Shown: positions 38,201 through 48,959 of the stretch, piece after piece
Position numbering within the stretch: position 1 is the first letter of the stretch
Layout of the letters: each line of letters begins with the position of its first letter
Assembly (NCBI GenBank): GCA_000499405.2
Contig: HG738140.1
Coordinates: forward strand, 13,553,460-13,617,459
Origin: Onchocerca volvulus
Taxonomy: Eukaryota > Nematoda > Chromadorea > Rhabditida > Onchocercidae
Reading direction: 5' to 3'
Length of the DNA: 64,000 nt
Program-made: the position numbers and the translations under genes
The notes under the pieces: generated by a model
Seen by the model: only the letters and a program-made list of their open reading frames with translations
The model's database searches: none
What the model was told of the DNA's origin: nothing

Positions 38201-40741
38201 ATATCATTGATTGAATTTCATTTTAGGCAAATTATACGAATTAAGATGAGTTTTTATTTTAATTTTTTTCATATAATTTTTTCATTGCTTAGATTATTCG
38301 CATTAGCTGTGAAAAATTATTTACTTCTCTGCATAATGCGATATGATATATTAATAATGTGAATGGAAAATGGCTAAGTTTGTTTTATATCTTTCAGTCC
38401 AGCGCAAATAGCGTGGGTTTACTGAGCTCTTCTGGTTCATATCATGAAGCGCGACAAGTTCGACAAGCTAATACTGCACGTGTTTCTCCAATAATCGCAC
38501 AAAATGTGGTATTAGTTTTATTGAAATATTTTGAAAATTTCATGAATTTTCTTACTAATTTCTCTATCCGAAATTATACATTCAACATTGAAAAGCAAAA
38601 AACAAATGGATATTGAAATAGCGTAAAGAACCGTTTGTGCAGATCATGTATTTTATATATATATTTTTTGTATTTTATTTCTTTTGTCAATTTTAGCCAA
38701 ATTTATTTTCCTCGTTAGATTAATTTATAGCTTTAATTATTTAATTTCATTTAAAATTTCTGATTAAATAAAATAAGGGAAGACAAATTTTTCCCTTCAA
38801 ATAAACATATGTGACAGAAATTAAATCAATAATTTGTTAAAAAGATGGTAATCATCTTTATATTGGCTATATCCAAAACTGATTCACTTTAAATATATTG
38901 TCTTCTTGCAGATGCCCAGTTTGTTTCTGATCTTTCTCGTTAGAATTCCGACTATTCAATAATTTTTTTTTACCAGATATCCCAACGATCGTCATTGCTG
39001 AACAAATCAAAATCACCATTCGGATCTACGAAATCCCATTCACCACAGCCTGATTTGAAAGACATTAAAAGTATTGTTGAGCGACAAGAAGCAGGTTCTT
39101 TTTATAATGTTTGCAATCCGGTTCCTTTTTTTCTCACTTGTGTACTTTATAAAATTGCTATAGTTGTAGTTTTCATGCTTTTTTGGTTTTATGTTGAATT
39201 TAATTTTTTCAGAATTGCGGGAAGAATTAAGCAGACTGAAATCGAATGTTCAGGGCGATATAACAAACAAAATGCTTTCTTCAAATACTCGTTAGTTTCT
39301 GATCTTAGTAATAGCCTTATAATGAATTAGTTAATATTATGCTGAAAAAAAAAAAGAAAAAAAAATACAAAATTGAGATTTCCAATTAACTTCTTTTGTT
39401 TAAATAATCAATTGAATGTTTGTTTGAATAAATAAAAATACATATATAAATTTTTTGATTGTTATGATTTTTCATTCTATTTTTTCAGTATTGCGGTTTT
39501 TTTTTTTGATTTTTTTAAACGGTTTTTGCAACTTACATTTGTTTCTGAATGTTAGATTTACAAGTAAATCTTAGGTACAGCAGGAACAACGGCATTGATA
39601 TCATCAAAATCTATTGAATTTGGTGCAAATGGTGCAAAATTATCAGCTGTTGCTGCATCATCTCCTGTTTTCCATACTGCTACTGTAAGCATATCTCATT
39701 TTATAATATTCTAATGGGTAGGATTACTCATAAGTTATTGTACAGATAATAATTAAAAAAGATAATAACTAAACTATAAATCGTATATGGAGATTCATGA
39801 AAATTTCAGGATATAATAATCGAAGTTTTGTAATAAAGAAGATATGATAGCAGTAAAATAAAACATCAAATAATAATAATAAAAAAAAAAAAAAAAAAAT
39901 TATCCTTAGCTATTCGTTAATTGCTCGTAGCTATTCAGAAGATTGTTAATTATAGCTCATCCACTATAATGATTTTGTAATTATAGAAAAAACAATGTTA
40001 ATGTTATCATTGGTTATTTTTGCTTACTAATAATTCTTGTCTTGTTCTGACTTTTTTGATTTCAGCGATTACCGATCCCAACTCGAAAATGTTTTGGACG
40101 CAGTTTGATCCCCGCACCTCGTCCTTCTGTACTCTCCAGATCGTATGTTTTAAAGATATCTCATTTTAATAAATGTTTTTTCACTTTAATTTCCTTAACA
40201 AAAATCATTCACACAAACAAATTTACATATTACTTATTTTAAAAAATTGAGGAAAAATATTGTGACAATTGAGAGCTTATTATCTTGTTATCTAGCATAA
40301 TATCCGAGTTGATCTGCATTTTTTTTTATGTCGGCTGACTTAAAATATTTTCATTAAATTAAACTAATGTAAAAACCTTTCTTCAGATTAGAATGTTTAT
40401 TCTGATTGAATTGCTCAAAAACCTTTCGGCTAAATTTAAAAGAAAATCTGATAATAAGCTAGACTTAAGCCGAGAATTTTTCTTAAACTAGATTTATCTT
40501 AGAACTTTTCCAAATTAAACTGGCACTAAAAGCTTTGTTAAGCCAAGTTGACGAAGTTCTGAAACATTTATTTATGTTTCGAAATTTTAAAAATGAATCG
40601 GAAGTTTTCAGAACCATTCGTGGCCTTGCTGATAGTAGTAAGCCATCATTGCCACTGTCGCAACATATATATGATGAAACACGTTCCGAATATGGTGACA
40701 CATCACGTAATGAACAACTATGGACTGACGAATGCTTCTGA
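32279..40741 (+). CDS. SLAIN-like microtubule plus-end protein with SxIP motif
   Basis: Ten exons join in frame: 32279-32413, 32636-32711, 36080-36526, 37959-38002, 38398-38505, 38977-39094, 39213-39290, 39575-39684, 40066-40142 and 40492-40741. The total is 1443 bases, 480 residues. The N-terminus VVIDDFDEETWLVEPP (about 10-25), followed by TEWLQ and QTRSALSRKIASQ, resembles in order and spacing the WLY and WCR...RRSL elements of SLAIN proteins. Those bind XMAP215/ch-TOG and EB1 at growing microtubule ends. A short coiled coil (IVERQEAELREELSRLKS) lies near 302-319. The motif GRSLIPAPRPS (about 383-393) is a basic/proline-flanked SxIP, the EB1-docking signal. A long acidic, Ser/Asp-rich region occupies about 90-220. 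The family call is by motif pattern, not alignment, and another SxIP protein is possible. Intron 2 is 3.4 kb with no exon seen. Confidence 0.72.
33062..33165. repeat. Degenerate ATATCGTATATC-type repeat
   Basis: Within the long second intron of the SLAIN-like gene, strings such as CATATCGCATATATCATATC and GTATCGTATATCATATCGCA recur over about 100 bases. It is a short local satellite-like expansion with no coding content. Confidence 0.5.
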
Positions 40742-40760
40742 ATTATGTAACGAATAAGTG

Positions 40761-40892
40761 AACTGAATTAGCTATTATTGAAATAAAATACCATAAAAAA
40801 TATATTTGTATAATATAATATATTTCATATAAATTTTTTTATATACATATTTTCTATAGTATTCATTTCAATAATAGCTAATTCAATTCATT
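40761..40892. repeat. Inverted repeat in the 3' UTR of the SLAIN-like gene
   Basis: Arms of 21 bases, TGAATTAGCTATTATTGAAAT without its final T counted in part at 40764-40784, are matched perfectly in reverse complement at 40865-40885. The 80-base AT-only loop pairs further in part. The likely poly(A) signal AATAAA (40782-40787) overlaps the left arm, so the transcript could fold across its own 3' processing site. Confidence 0.75.
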
Positions 40893-41330
40893 AACATTTT
40901 CTATTTTTCTCTTTGAAATTAATATTTTTTCTTTGAGAATTATTTAATATATTAATATTTTCTCTCTGAAAATTATTTTTTCTTTGCACCAATTTTTGTT
41001 TTGAAGTGCTATAAATTCTCACTTCCTAATTTTCATTGATTTCCCTATAATTTGTTTTTATTTTTTTTATACAAATATATATATATATATATACATCTTG
41101 TATATATATTTTTCTGGCATTTCCTATGATGTTGTGAAAATTTGGAGCTTATGCAATTTACATTTGAACAAAGCCTTTTTTTTCTTTTTCATCAAACTTT
41201 AAATCTTATTATTATTGTAGTCATTGAGGATATTTTTATCTTACGATTTTTGATAAATTTTTTTCCGTGTGACTTTTAATTTATTCATTGTTTAGCACAT
41301 TATTATTGCTTGAAATAAAAAAAATATAAT

Positions 41331-41738
41331 ACATAGCAAAAGTATAACTTTAAAAAAAGCGCAGTTGAAAGCACAAATGATTTATTAAATCGTATAATTT
41401 TCTTCTTAATAAATTTTAATCTGAATTGGAAATTTTTCATCGATAGATAAATTTTCTTAAAGTGACAGGTATCTATCTATCTATCTTCTATATATATATA
41501 TAGATTTTTTATTTATTATATATATATATGTAATTTATGTATATAATTTTACGTCACCTTGAGAGAATCTATCTATCGATGAAAAATTCCTGTCACTTTA
41601 AGAGAATATATCTATTAATGAAAAATTTTCAATTTAGATCAAAAATTTGTTGAGAAGAAAATTATAAGATTTAATAAATTACTTGTACTTTCAACCGCGC
41701 TTTTTTTAAAAATTGTATTTTTTTACATTTTTGCTGTG
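41331..41738. mobile_element. Foldback / MITE-like element with about 140-base inverted arms
   Basis: The left arm (about 41331-41470) starts ACATAGCAAAAGTATAAC, passes through AAAAAAAGCGCAGTTGAAAG and ends TTCTTAAAGTGACAG. The right arm (about 41590-41738) is its reverse complement with scattered mismatches, ending GCGC, poly(T), TTTTTGCTGTG. The centre holds (TATC)n and (TA)n runs and a second, tandem copy of the inner arm sequence (GTCACCTTGAGAGAATC at 41552 versus GTCACTTTAAGAGAATA at 41592). No ORF is present. Non-autonomous foldback DNA transposon is the likeliest class; clear target-site duplications are not visible. Confidence 0.75.
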
Positions 41739-43900
41739 TATTTTTTTTTTTTAATTGAATAAAAATTTCAAATTTCTATAATATTAGCATATCTTGCCAG
41801 TGAAATAAATCTTTTGATTATTAGTTATTGTTGATGGTTAAATTTCAAACCTTTTCTATTTCACGTATTTGACATTCATAACAGAGATACAAGCGGTAGA
41901 TCATAATAGATGGAAAGATCTGGCCTTAACTCTAGTTATGTGATTGAAAGATTATATTAATAAGGAAGTAAATTTGAATAAAAACTCCTCAGAAATAATT
42001 ATTAGGATTCTTTTTTCTATTCTCTCACTATCGATATAAATAAACGAATGAATATTTCATGAAATGTTTGAAGTCAACAAAATTTCATCAATGAAAGACA
42101 TAAGCGGTAAACGAAGGAAATATTTGTGATGAGATAAAACCTCGAAAATACAAATAATAACTTTATTACTTGACAATAACAAGATAATAAATTTAATTTA
42201 ATCGACAAATGAACTAAACAACCTTATGTTGAAGATACAAATATCATTTAATAAATTCATTCAACATTTAATATGTCCAACTTCCCTATCCTTCTCGGAA
42301 TGAATAATAGCATATTTTAAGCAAAGAATTAGAGAAAAAGAATATGAAATATTGTTATTCGAAAAACTGAAGTAATTTGATCAAAATTATTGCGAATGAA
42401 AAACGATAGAAACAAATAATGTCGTTAAAATATTATAATATTTTGATTTTGAGAAATTTGATGCTGAGAATAATTGAGAAAGATTTGAAAAATCCTTATG
42501 TTTTACCAATCAGATCCAGCATTCAACCGTGCTATGTCATTATATTCAGCGTGCATTCATAAGCAGATGTCATGCAATATCATCGTGATATACTGTCATC
42601 TGAATTTCCTTGTCATCTTAATAATTTCATCACTAAACAGTTCGTTTAAAAATTTCTTAAATATGCATACATAAATTTTTAAATTGATTTATCATAGAAT
42701 TTTTGTTTTCTTTTGTACGTGATTATTACATAAAATTCGCAACAAGATAATCTTGTACATAACGAACAATTACTGATTGGAGAATATGAGAAGATAAATT
42801 TTAATTTTAATTTTAATTGGATTGAAAACGAAAAAGAAAAAAGTAATTTTTTTGATTAAAAAGAGATGAAATTCTTTAAGTTTATTTTTGTAAAAAATAA
42901 AAAGGACAAAATATTATGAAAATTATTGCTGTAAGACAAAAGAGAAGGAAGAAAAGAAAGAAGAAACAAAGTATTTCTATCAATAACAATCGACTTCCTC
43001 TTACTTATTTGTATTTTATAAAAATTGAAAATGAAACTGATGTAGCCAACCTGATGACTTCATTTTTGTTTCTATTACAAGTTTAATTTCCACCGACAAT
43101 AACAACTTCCTATCATTTGCTTTTATTTTATAAAAATTCAAAACGAAATTAATATAGCTGATTTAATAGTTCTATTTAATAATTATCATTCTTGTTTTTG
43201 TTACAAATTAAAATTTAAAAAATACAGATGTATTCCTTAAGTAATAAAGTGTTGCGAAACTTCTTCCCACATTTCATTAGATGATATCAAAACTTTTCAT
43301 ATCGTCGACAACAATAACACAATGAAAATCATTGTAACCTATCGATTTGTTCAGTTTTGTGGTCGTTTTTTTTTGATTCAAATCTTCCCCGCCATTTTCT
43401 GATCTACTATGAGGGCGAAGATTAGATGGTAAGCAGGTCATTAGGTTATTTAGTGCTTATGTCAAGTTTAAAATGTTGTGATGTCAAGTTGGTCTCTTTT
43501 GGTAATAAAATGATGTAAAATAACACGTAATAGTTAATGTAATGTATAGAGTAATGCTCCGAAAACTCTATGCTTTAACTAAGAATAAATCTTTTGATAA
43601 TTAAATATAAAATAAAATTATCTGAAAAAAAAAAGATGAAGCAGGTTTAATAAACAAACTTTTTAATTATTATTTAAGCACTATTATCATTTAAGATGTA
43701 ATTTTTTCATTCTCCTTTTCTTTTCTTCCTATATTGATCATGCGAAAATTTTAATACTTTTTTTTTTTTTTTTTCAACCATTTGAGTTTATTTTCCGCTC
43801 ATTTTTCTCCCTTTCCTTGATTTTATGTAGGAATATTGCCGAGATTTTTTCTCATTTTGTTTTTAATTTGTGTTGTTTAAGCTTATTTTTCTCTTGTTTA

Positions 43901-44109
43901 TCATGTAAAATTTTCGTGATCTCTTTCTTTGCTTTTTTTTTTGCTGTTTGAATTCGTAAAAGAAGCAACAGTTCTACCACCTTCTCTTATTGCAAAACGT
44001 AATCCCTTATCCATTGCTATCGGTACCTGCAATTCTACTTCTGTGCTCACATTATCTCCTGGTATTACCATCTCTTTCCCTTTCAGCAGTTTTATATTTT
44101 CTGTCACAT
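43901..44109 (-). pseudogene. Isolated terminal exon of an EF-Tu-like translation factor
   Basis: On the minus strand this exon follows an ACTACAG acceptor and encodes the end of EF-Tu domain 3. It shows [20 protein letters not shown], then a [12 protein letters not shown] stretch and [15 protein letters not shown], followed by a short basic tail and TGA at 43901-43903. These are conserved elements of bacterial and mitochondrial EF-Tu, which delivers aminoacyl-tRNA to the ribosome. In place of the usual short ending after GGRTV there are about 18 Ser/Lys-rich residues. No other EF-Tu exon (for example a GHVDHGKT P-loop) was found on the minus strand before the window end. The upstream position is occupied by ttc4 on the other strand. 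It is either an orphan duplicated exon or the last exon of a gene whose other exons I failed to see. Confidence 0.7.
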
Positions 44110-44356
44110 CTGTAGTTTTGTTTTTGTTTTTTTTCTTTCTTTTTTTTCGTGTATTTGTTGCATAAAGTTTATCGGTCTTATTTATTCCCTTTTTTTTCTG
44201 TCTTAACTGTTTCATCGTCTCTTCATTTCTCGTATTCACTCGAGATTAGAATTTTGTCCGCTATAATATCTATCAGTGAGTGGTAAATGTTGTAAGTTCT
44301 GTAGAAGCTATTGATTCTTTTTATTTCCAGAAATTTCTTCATAATTCATTCCGATA
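44110..44356. other. Shared upstream region between EF-Tu exon and ttc4
   Basis: About 250 bases between the minus-strand EF-Tu-like exon and the ttc4 start. It contains a long pyrimidine run on the plus strand and the ttc4 trans-splice-type acceptor at 44329-44330. The minus-strand frame stays open through it as a Lys-rich low-complexity reading. Confidence 0.4.
44329..44330 (+). promoter_or_regulatory. Probable trans-splice acceptor of ttc4
   Basis: TTTTTATTTCCAG ends 26 bases before the ttc4 ATG with no upstream exon seen. Spliced-leader addition would use this site. Confidence 0.55.
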
Positions 44357-47300
44357 ATGGACTCATCAGGAGAGACAGACACATCGATGAGTGACACAGA
44401 ACGAGCTAAACTGGCCAAAGAATTGGATGATGATTTGGATCGTTTTATTGATGACCTTATTAAGCAGGTTCTGCTTTTGCTCCTGGTCGATTTGTTTTCT
44501 AAGTGTTTCCCGAATATTCGAATCGATTTATGTTTTTATTGTATTTGTCCACAGACTGAGCTTTCTAATCTCAATTTTTTAACAATTTAAAGTGACATTT
44601 GCAGAATTATCTGCCATTTCTGATAGCAGTTTATTTATACATATCATTCTTGTGTTTCTTGTTTTGCTTATTAAGAAAAGAAAGTGAGCATTTGATAAAA
44701 AGTTAAAATGCTAATTATTCTAATAAGGAGACAGAAAATATAAATGCAGTAGAAATCCATATATTTACATGCTCCTTATTTTAAGAAAGATTTAAACCAA
44801 CCGAAGAAACCATTTGTTTATGATGAATGGTGTAAGGAGATCGATCAACACCCAGCGTTTATGACTGTTTTACGACCTGATAAAAATGGCGAATTTTCCG
44901 AGGGTATTCAAGCTTTGCAGGTATAGGGATTATGATTATTTTTTCTTACACATAGTTAATTCTTGTTTAATCATTTGAATTATATTCTTGAAATCCCAAA
45001 TTTTAGAATCTGTGAAATGTGTCAAGACCCAAAAATTTTTAGATATTTTGCCAGTAAACGCATTGTCATTTCCATTTCATTTTTGAGAAATTTCAGATCA
45101 CAAAATTTATGAAATATTTAGTGAATTCATTTTAGGCACTAAAGTACGAGGAAGATGAGTGGGAGGATCGCCGGGCTACTGCGGAAAGACATAAAATAGA
45201 TGGCAATAAACATTTCAAGTATAAGAAATATCATTGGGCCATCAATCGATATACGGATGGTATTTTATTTGGTGTGATCATCTGGAAAAAACATTTTTTA
45301 ATTTTACTGGAAATCTACTAGAACGTAGTAAAAAAATGAAATGATAGCTTAGCATCTTTTATTTGATCAGTTTTTTTTAATATTTTTTTTTTTTACTTTT
45401 TAGTACTATAGTAGCTTGAATTTTTCAAATTATCACCATAATTCTCCGGTTATTGTGAGAATTTTAATGGTAATTTATGCTTCAGTCATATCATTTTATA
45501 TCGCTTATCAGCTTCTTAGATTGCTGGTATTAGCCATTTTTTATCTAAACAATAATAACTTCAACATAAAGAAATCTCAAATATTTTTATTTCTTCCATT
45601 AGTGATTGACCCAAATGAAAAAATTGTTAGTGTTTTTTACAAGTTCCTCTTTGAATTTGTTGTAAATAGATTTAATAGCTTAAATTTATGAAGAATTAAA
45701 TCTAAATATTTGCAGGTATTAATCAGAGATGCACGGATCGATGTTTAAATTCAATTTTATATGCTAATCGAGCTGCTGCTCAAAAACATATTGGTAATAT
45801 TGGTTCTGCTTTCAGAGATTGTTTCTTTGCTCGAAAATTTGATCCTGAAAATATGAAGGTTTCTATTTGATTTTGATTTGTCTTCATAATTTATCATTTG
45901 GAATAAAGAAATTCTAGGTATTTGATGGGCTAAAAATTTTGAGAATTGGAATTATTGAGATTTCCCAGTCATTTTTTACTTGCTCCATAAATGAATTTGG
46001 CAACACCATATCTAGTTTGCTCAAAAAGATAATTCCTTGCACCGTAATCAATAGCTTTAAATATTTGAATTTTTATCTCTCTGGGTCTAAATTATTGATG
46101 TAAACTTCCAGTAATTCTTTTTAATCCACCCATCAGTCATTCGGTGATTCTTTATTTAGTTCGTTAACATTTTTTATTAGATTGATTTAGTTGTAAGTTA
46201 TTAGATTGATTTAGTTGTAAGTATCGGCATATTGCTTGTTAATCCAGAGTTCATTCGTATTTTTAACGTAAAATGTAGTTTATACCGCATGAAATTTTCG
46301 TATTTTGTAAATTTCCAATATAAATCATGAAATATCTTGTAATTTTCGTATTATTGAAATTTCATGTATAAATTCATATGAAATTAAAAAAGAGAATCAG
46401 TATATATGTATCTCTGTTTAGGCAATCATTCGTGGTGCTGAATGTCTGGTGGAACTTGGTCGAGGAAGACAATGCATGGATTGGCTTAAAATCAGTGAGG
46501 AAAATTCGAAAAGAAAGACTCATGTTATATATAATGGTAATTTATGATCTAATTGTTAGACCTTATGAATTCTTAAGTGAAACGAAGTTATGAGATCTAC
46601 TTTGTTATATTTATTACTGTACGTTGTCCTTTATCAAAATAAATAGAAAAAAAAATAAGCTGATAAGATATAGGAAGTAAGAAAAATAATAAAATATTAG
46701 TCAAAAATATAAAATGTTAAGGTTCAAGTGAAGAAAAAAGAAGCGATAAAGTATAAGCTAGGAAATAAAACATAAGATATGACAATGAAGTAAAAAAAAT
46801 AAAGTAACGAAGTATGAGTTAAAAAATATAAGCATTTTGAGTTCTGTTAGATTACATTTTAATATTGCAAAGCATGTGATAATTTGCAGTTTACTCATTA
46901 TAATTCATTTAAATACATGCATTTAGATTGTAAATCGGATTCTCATTACTTAAATGAACTCTATGCAAAAGCACAGCAACTTGCCATAGTTGAGGAAAGA
47001 GATGAGCGAAAAAAACGACGAGAAGTAGGTTCTCCAAATTTGCTGGATATGTAACTATTTGTTCTCCTGTGCAAAGAAGACCTCTTTTTTTTTCTTGCAA
47101 GATAATTATCCGACTCGTAACATTTATAGGCTGAGAAAGATTTAATTGCGAAGCAACGATTATTATCGGCATTAAAGGAGAGAAATATTAATTTTCAACC
47201 AGCTATCTCCTTTGATAATCCTGAATTGTTCGAATGGTCACAAATTGAAGTACAGTTGGCATCGCTGAAAGAGGTTATTCATTTTAATCACAATTTGAAA

Positions 47301-48732
47301 TTGTAACTGATGACCTCATGTTTGTTTGCATTTATACTTAGATCGTCATTTTTTGCATAATCATATTGAACATTTATGTTTCAAATGATACTTTTATTTG
47401 ATACGTTAGCTAAATTCACTTTTGCTTTATTTCGAAGTCGTGCTATCAGTTTTAAAGTACATCTAGATGTTGGTAAGGTTAAATTTATTTTCACTTATCT
47501 AACAGCATTTACTGTATCTGTTTTGGTCAATTAATTTCACTTTAGGTAATAAGATTTCCAACATTACTGTGTTATTTTTCACAAAAATAATGCTCTTTTC
47601 TTGCAGTCTAGAAATGTATACATTGATGATTGCGATGTTTTACATTGGCCTATACTGGCGCAGTATCCAGAAATAGGAAAGGTTGATCTAGTAACGGATT
47701 GCTCTGAAAAAAGTTCAATAAGTGATGTCTTCAATGGTGTTTTTCTACAACAAGCGTCATCTGATGGTTCTGATTCCATGTTTAAGTAAGATTTAATTTC
47801 AGTTTTTTTTTTCTTTTGATTTCAGGATTAGATGAAAAAATTTTTTTTTAAATTACTATACTTCAATTCCAAAATGCAGATTGTTTTCGAACTAATTTTT
47901 AATAGAAAATAATATTTTCTTTTTTCTGTTGTGACAATGTTCGATATTTCGTATCATTGGATTTGGACAAAGAATACGATAGCGCAGAACTGATGCCTTG
48001 GTCGAAAATTCGGGACGCATTTTCTATCCCGGGATTTATTGTTATGCAAGGATTACCGACTATTCAGGTAAGATCGATAAAAATCCTGCGCAAAATTATG
48101 ATTATTAATAGCAGAGAACTGGCATTATACTGTTTTCTGCAATATTCGCAAGTTCAGTTGTTCAGGAAAAATGTTTTAAAAATGAACAAAATTGATTGGA
48201 GTATTCAGATAATACGAGTAAATTCTGAACTACAATAAAAGATATTCAAGAAATTTATTTATGATTTAGCCGTTTAGATGTAATGTCAATTCAACTTTTA
48301 AGCATAACTTTGTTAAATTTCATCTTCATAGCTATAAATAATGAAGGAAAAATAAATCATTCTGATCCCATTTGTACCTGAAATAAGAAATGGAGTCTTA
48401 AACATCAAACTATGTTATTATTGATGGAAAAATATTCTTTATTACCAGTAGAATATCAAATAATAAGGAAAAGTGCAGTCGAGATATTTCTTTCAATTAA
48501 CGCTTGATAAGAATTGAGTTTTCAAATGAATTTTGGAAGGAAATGTGAGAAGGAGTAATGAGAAAAAAAAAACATTAATTGAAAATGAATGACAGAAATT
48601 GCAATTCTTTAAGACACTTTTTTTTTTCATCACCACTTATATACATATATGTTTCTATTTCAGATCTACACAAAAGAACATGCCGAAGCAAATTTTTTGA
48701 AAATTGAAAACTGTTTCTACAAAACCAAATAA
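44357..48732 (+). CDS. TTC4: Tetratricopeptide repeat protein 4 (Hsp90 co-chaperone, Cns1 family)
   Basis: TTC4/Cns1 is an essential co-chaperone binding Hsp90/Hsp70 through a TPR domain and carrying a C-terminal wheel domain. Exons are 44357-44467, 44786-44920, 45136-45259, 45716-45858, 46422-46536, 46927-47024, 47130-47273, 47607-47785, about 47938-48067 and 48664-48732, giving 415 residues. Signatures include HPAFM (about 59-63), the first TPR at about 96-130 (DGNKHFKYKKYHWAINRYT), and LYANRAAAQKHIGNIGSAFR. After these come a DERKKRREAEKD helix and a wheel domain with VDLVTD, VRYFVSLDLDKEY and GFIVMQGLPTIQI. The exon 8 donor is good (GTAAGA), but exon 9 has no AG acceptor in the needed frame: the last two intron bases would be AA (47936-47937), or TG if it starts at 47932. 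The stop codon overlaps the poly(A) signal AATAAA (48728-48733). Confidence 0.85.
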
Positions 48733-48878
48733 AGATTGCATTATCTTCTAGTGGTTTGCATTTTATATTCCTCTTGTTTTTTTTTTTTTTCTTTTATATG
48801 TATTTTCATTCAGGTATCTTGCTCATTCATATAATTATGTGTATATTTTTCTTTTTTTTTTACGCCTTTTTTATATAG

Positions 48879-48959
48879 ATTTTTAATCAGTGCTTTATGC
48901 AAACTGTCCAATCAGTAGGTGAAGATCGTATCTTCGATAACAGTGTAAAATACAACTAG
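48879..48959 (+). other. Candidate alternative last exon of ttc4
   Basis: After a CTTTTTTATATAG acceptor an 81-base frame in phase 0 reads IFNQCFMQTVQSVGEDRIFD and ends at TAG 48957-48959. The upstream ttc4 exon (ending 48067) also closes in phase 0 and its normal partner also starts with Ile. This could therefore replace the usual 22-residue tail by a different 26-residue tail. It lies 147 bases beyond the normal stop. No poly(A) evidence was examined, and a chance open frame of this size is possible. Confidence 0.3.

Larger units (their letters stand above)
40742..43900. other. Intergenic DNA with two inverted-repeat structures
   Basis: AT-rich spacer between the SLAIN-like gene and the EF-Tu-like exon. 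It contains an inverted repeat in the SLAIN-like 3' UTR (40761-40892) and a larger foldback element (41331-41738), both listed separately. A stretch at 42540-42620 repeats TGTCAT several times. No exon recognised. Confidence 0.55.

Noticed and set aside
43929..44165. Plus-strand frame opposite the EF-Tu-like exon
   Set aside because: It is the antisense shadow of the minus-strand EF-Tu exon, which has the recognisable family motifs.
46909..47172. Minus-strand frame within ttc4
   Set aside because: Antisense of ttc4 exons 6 and 7; no motif and no own splice signals.
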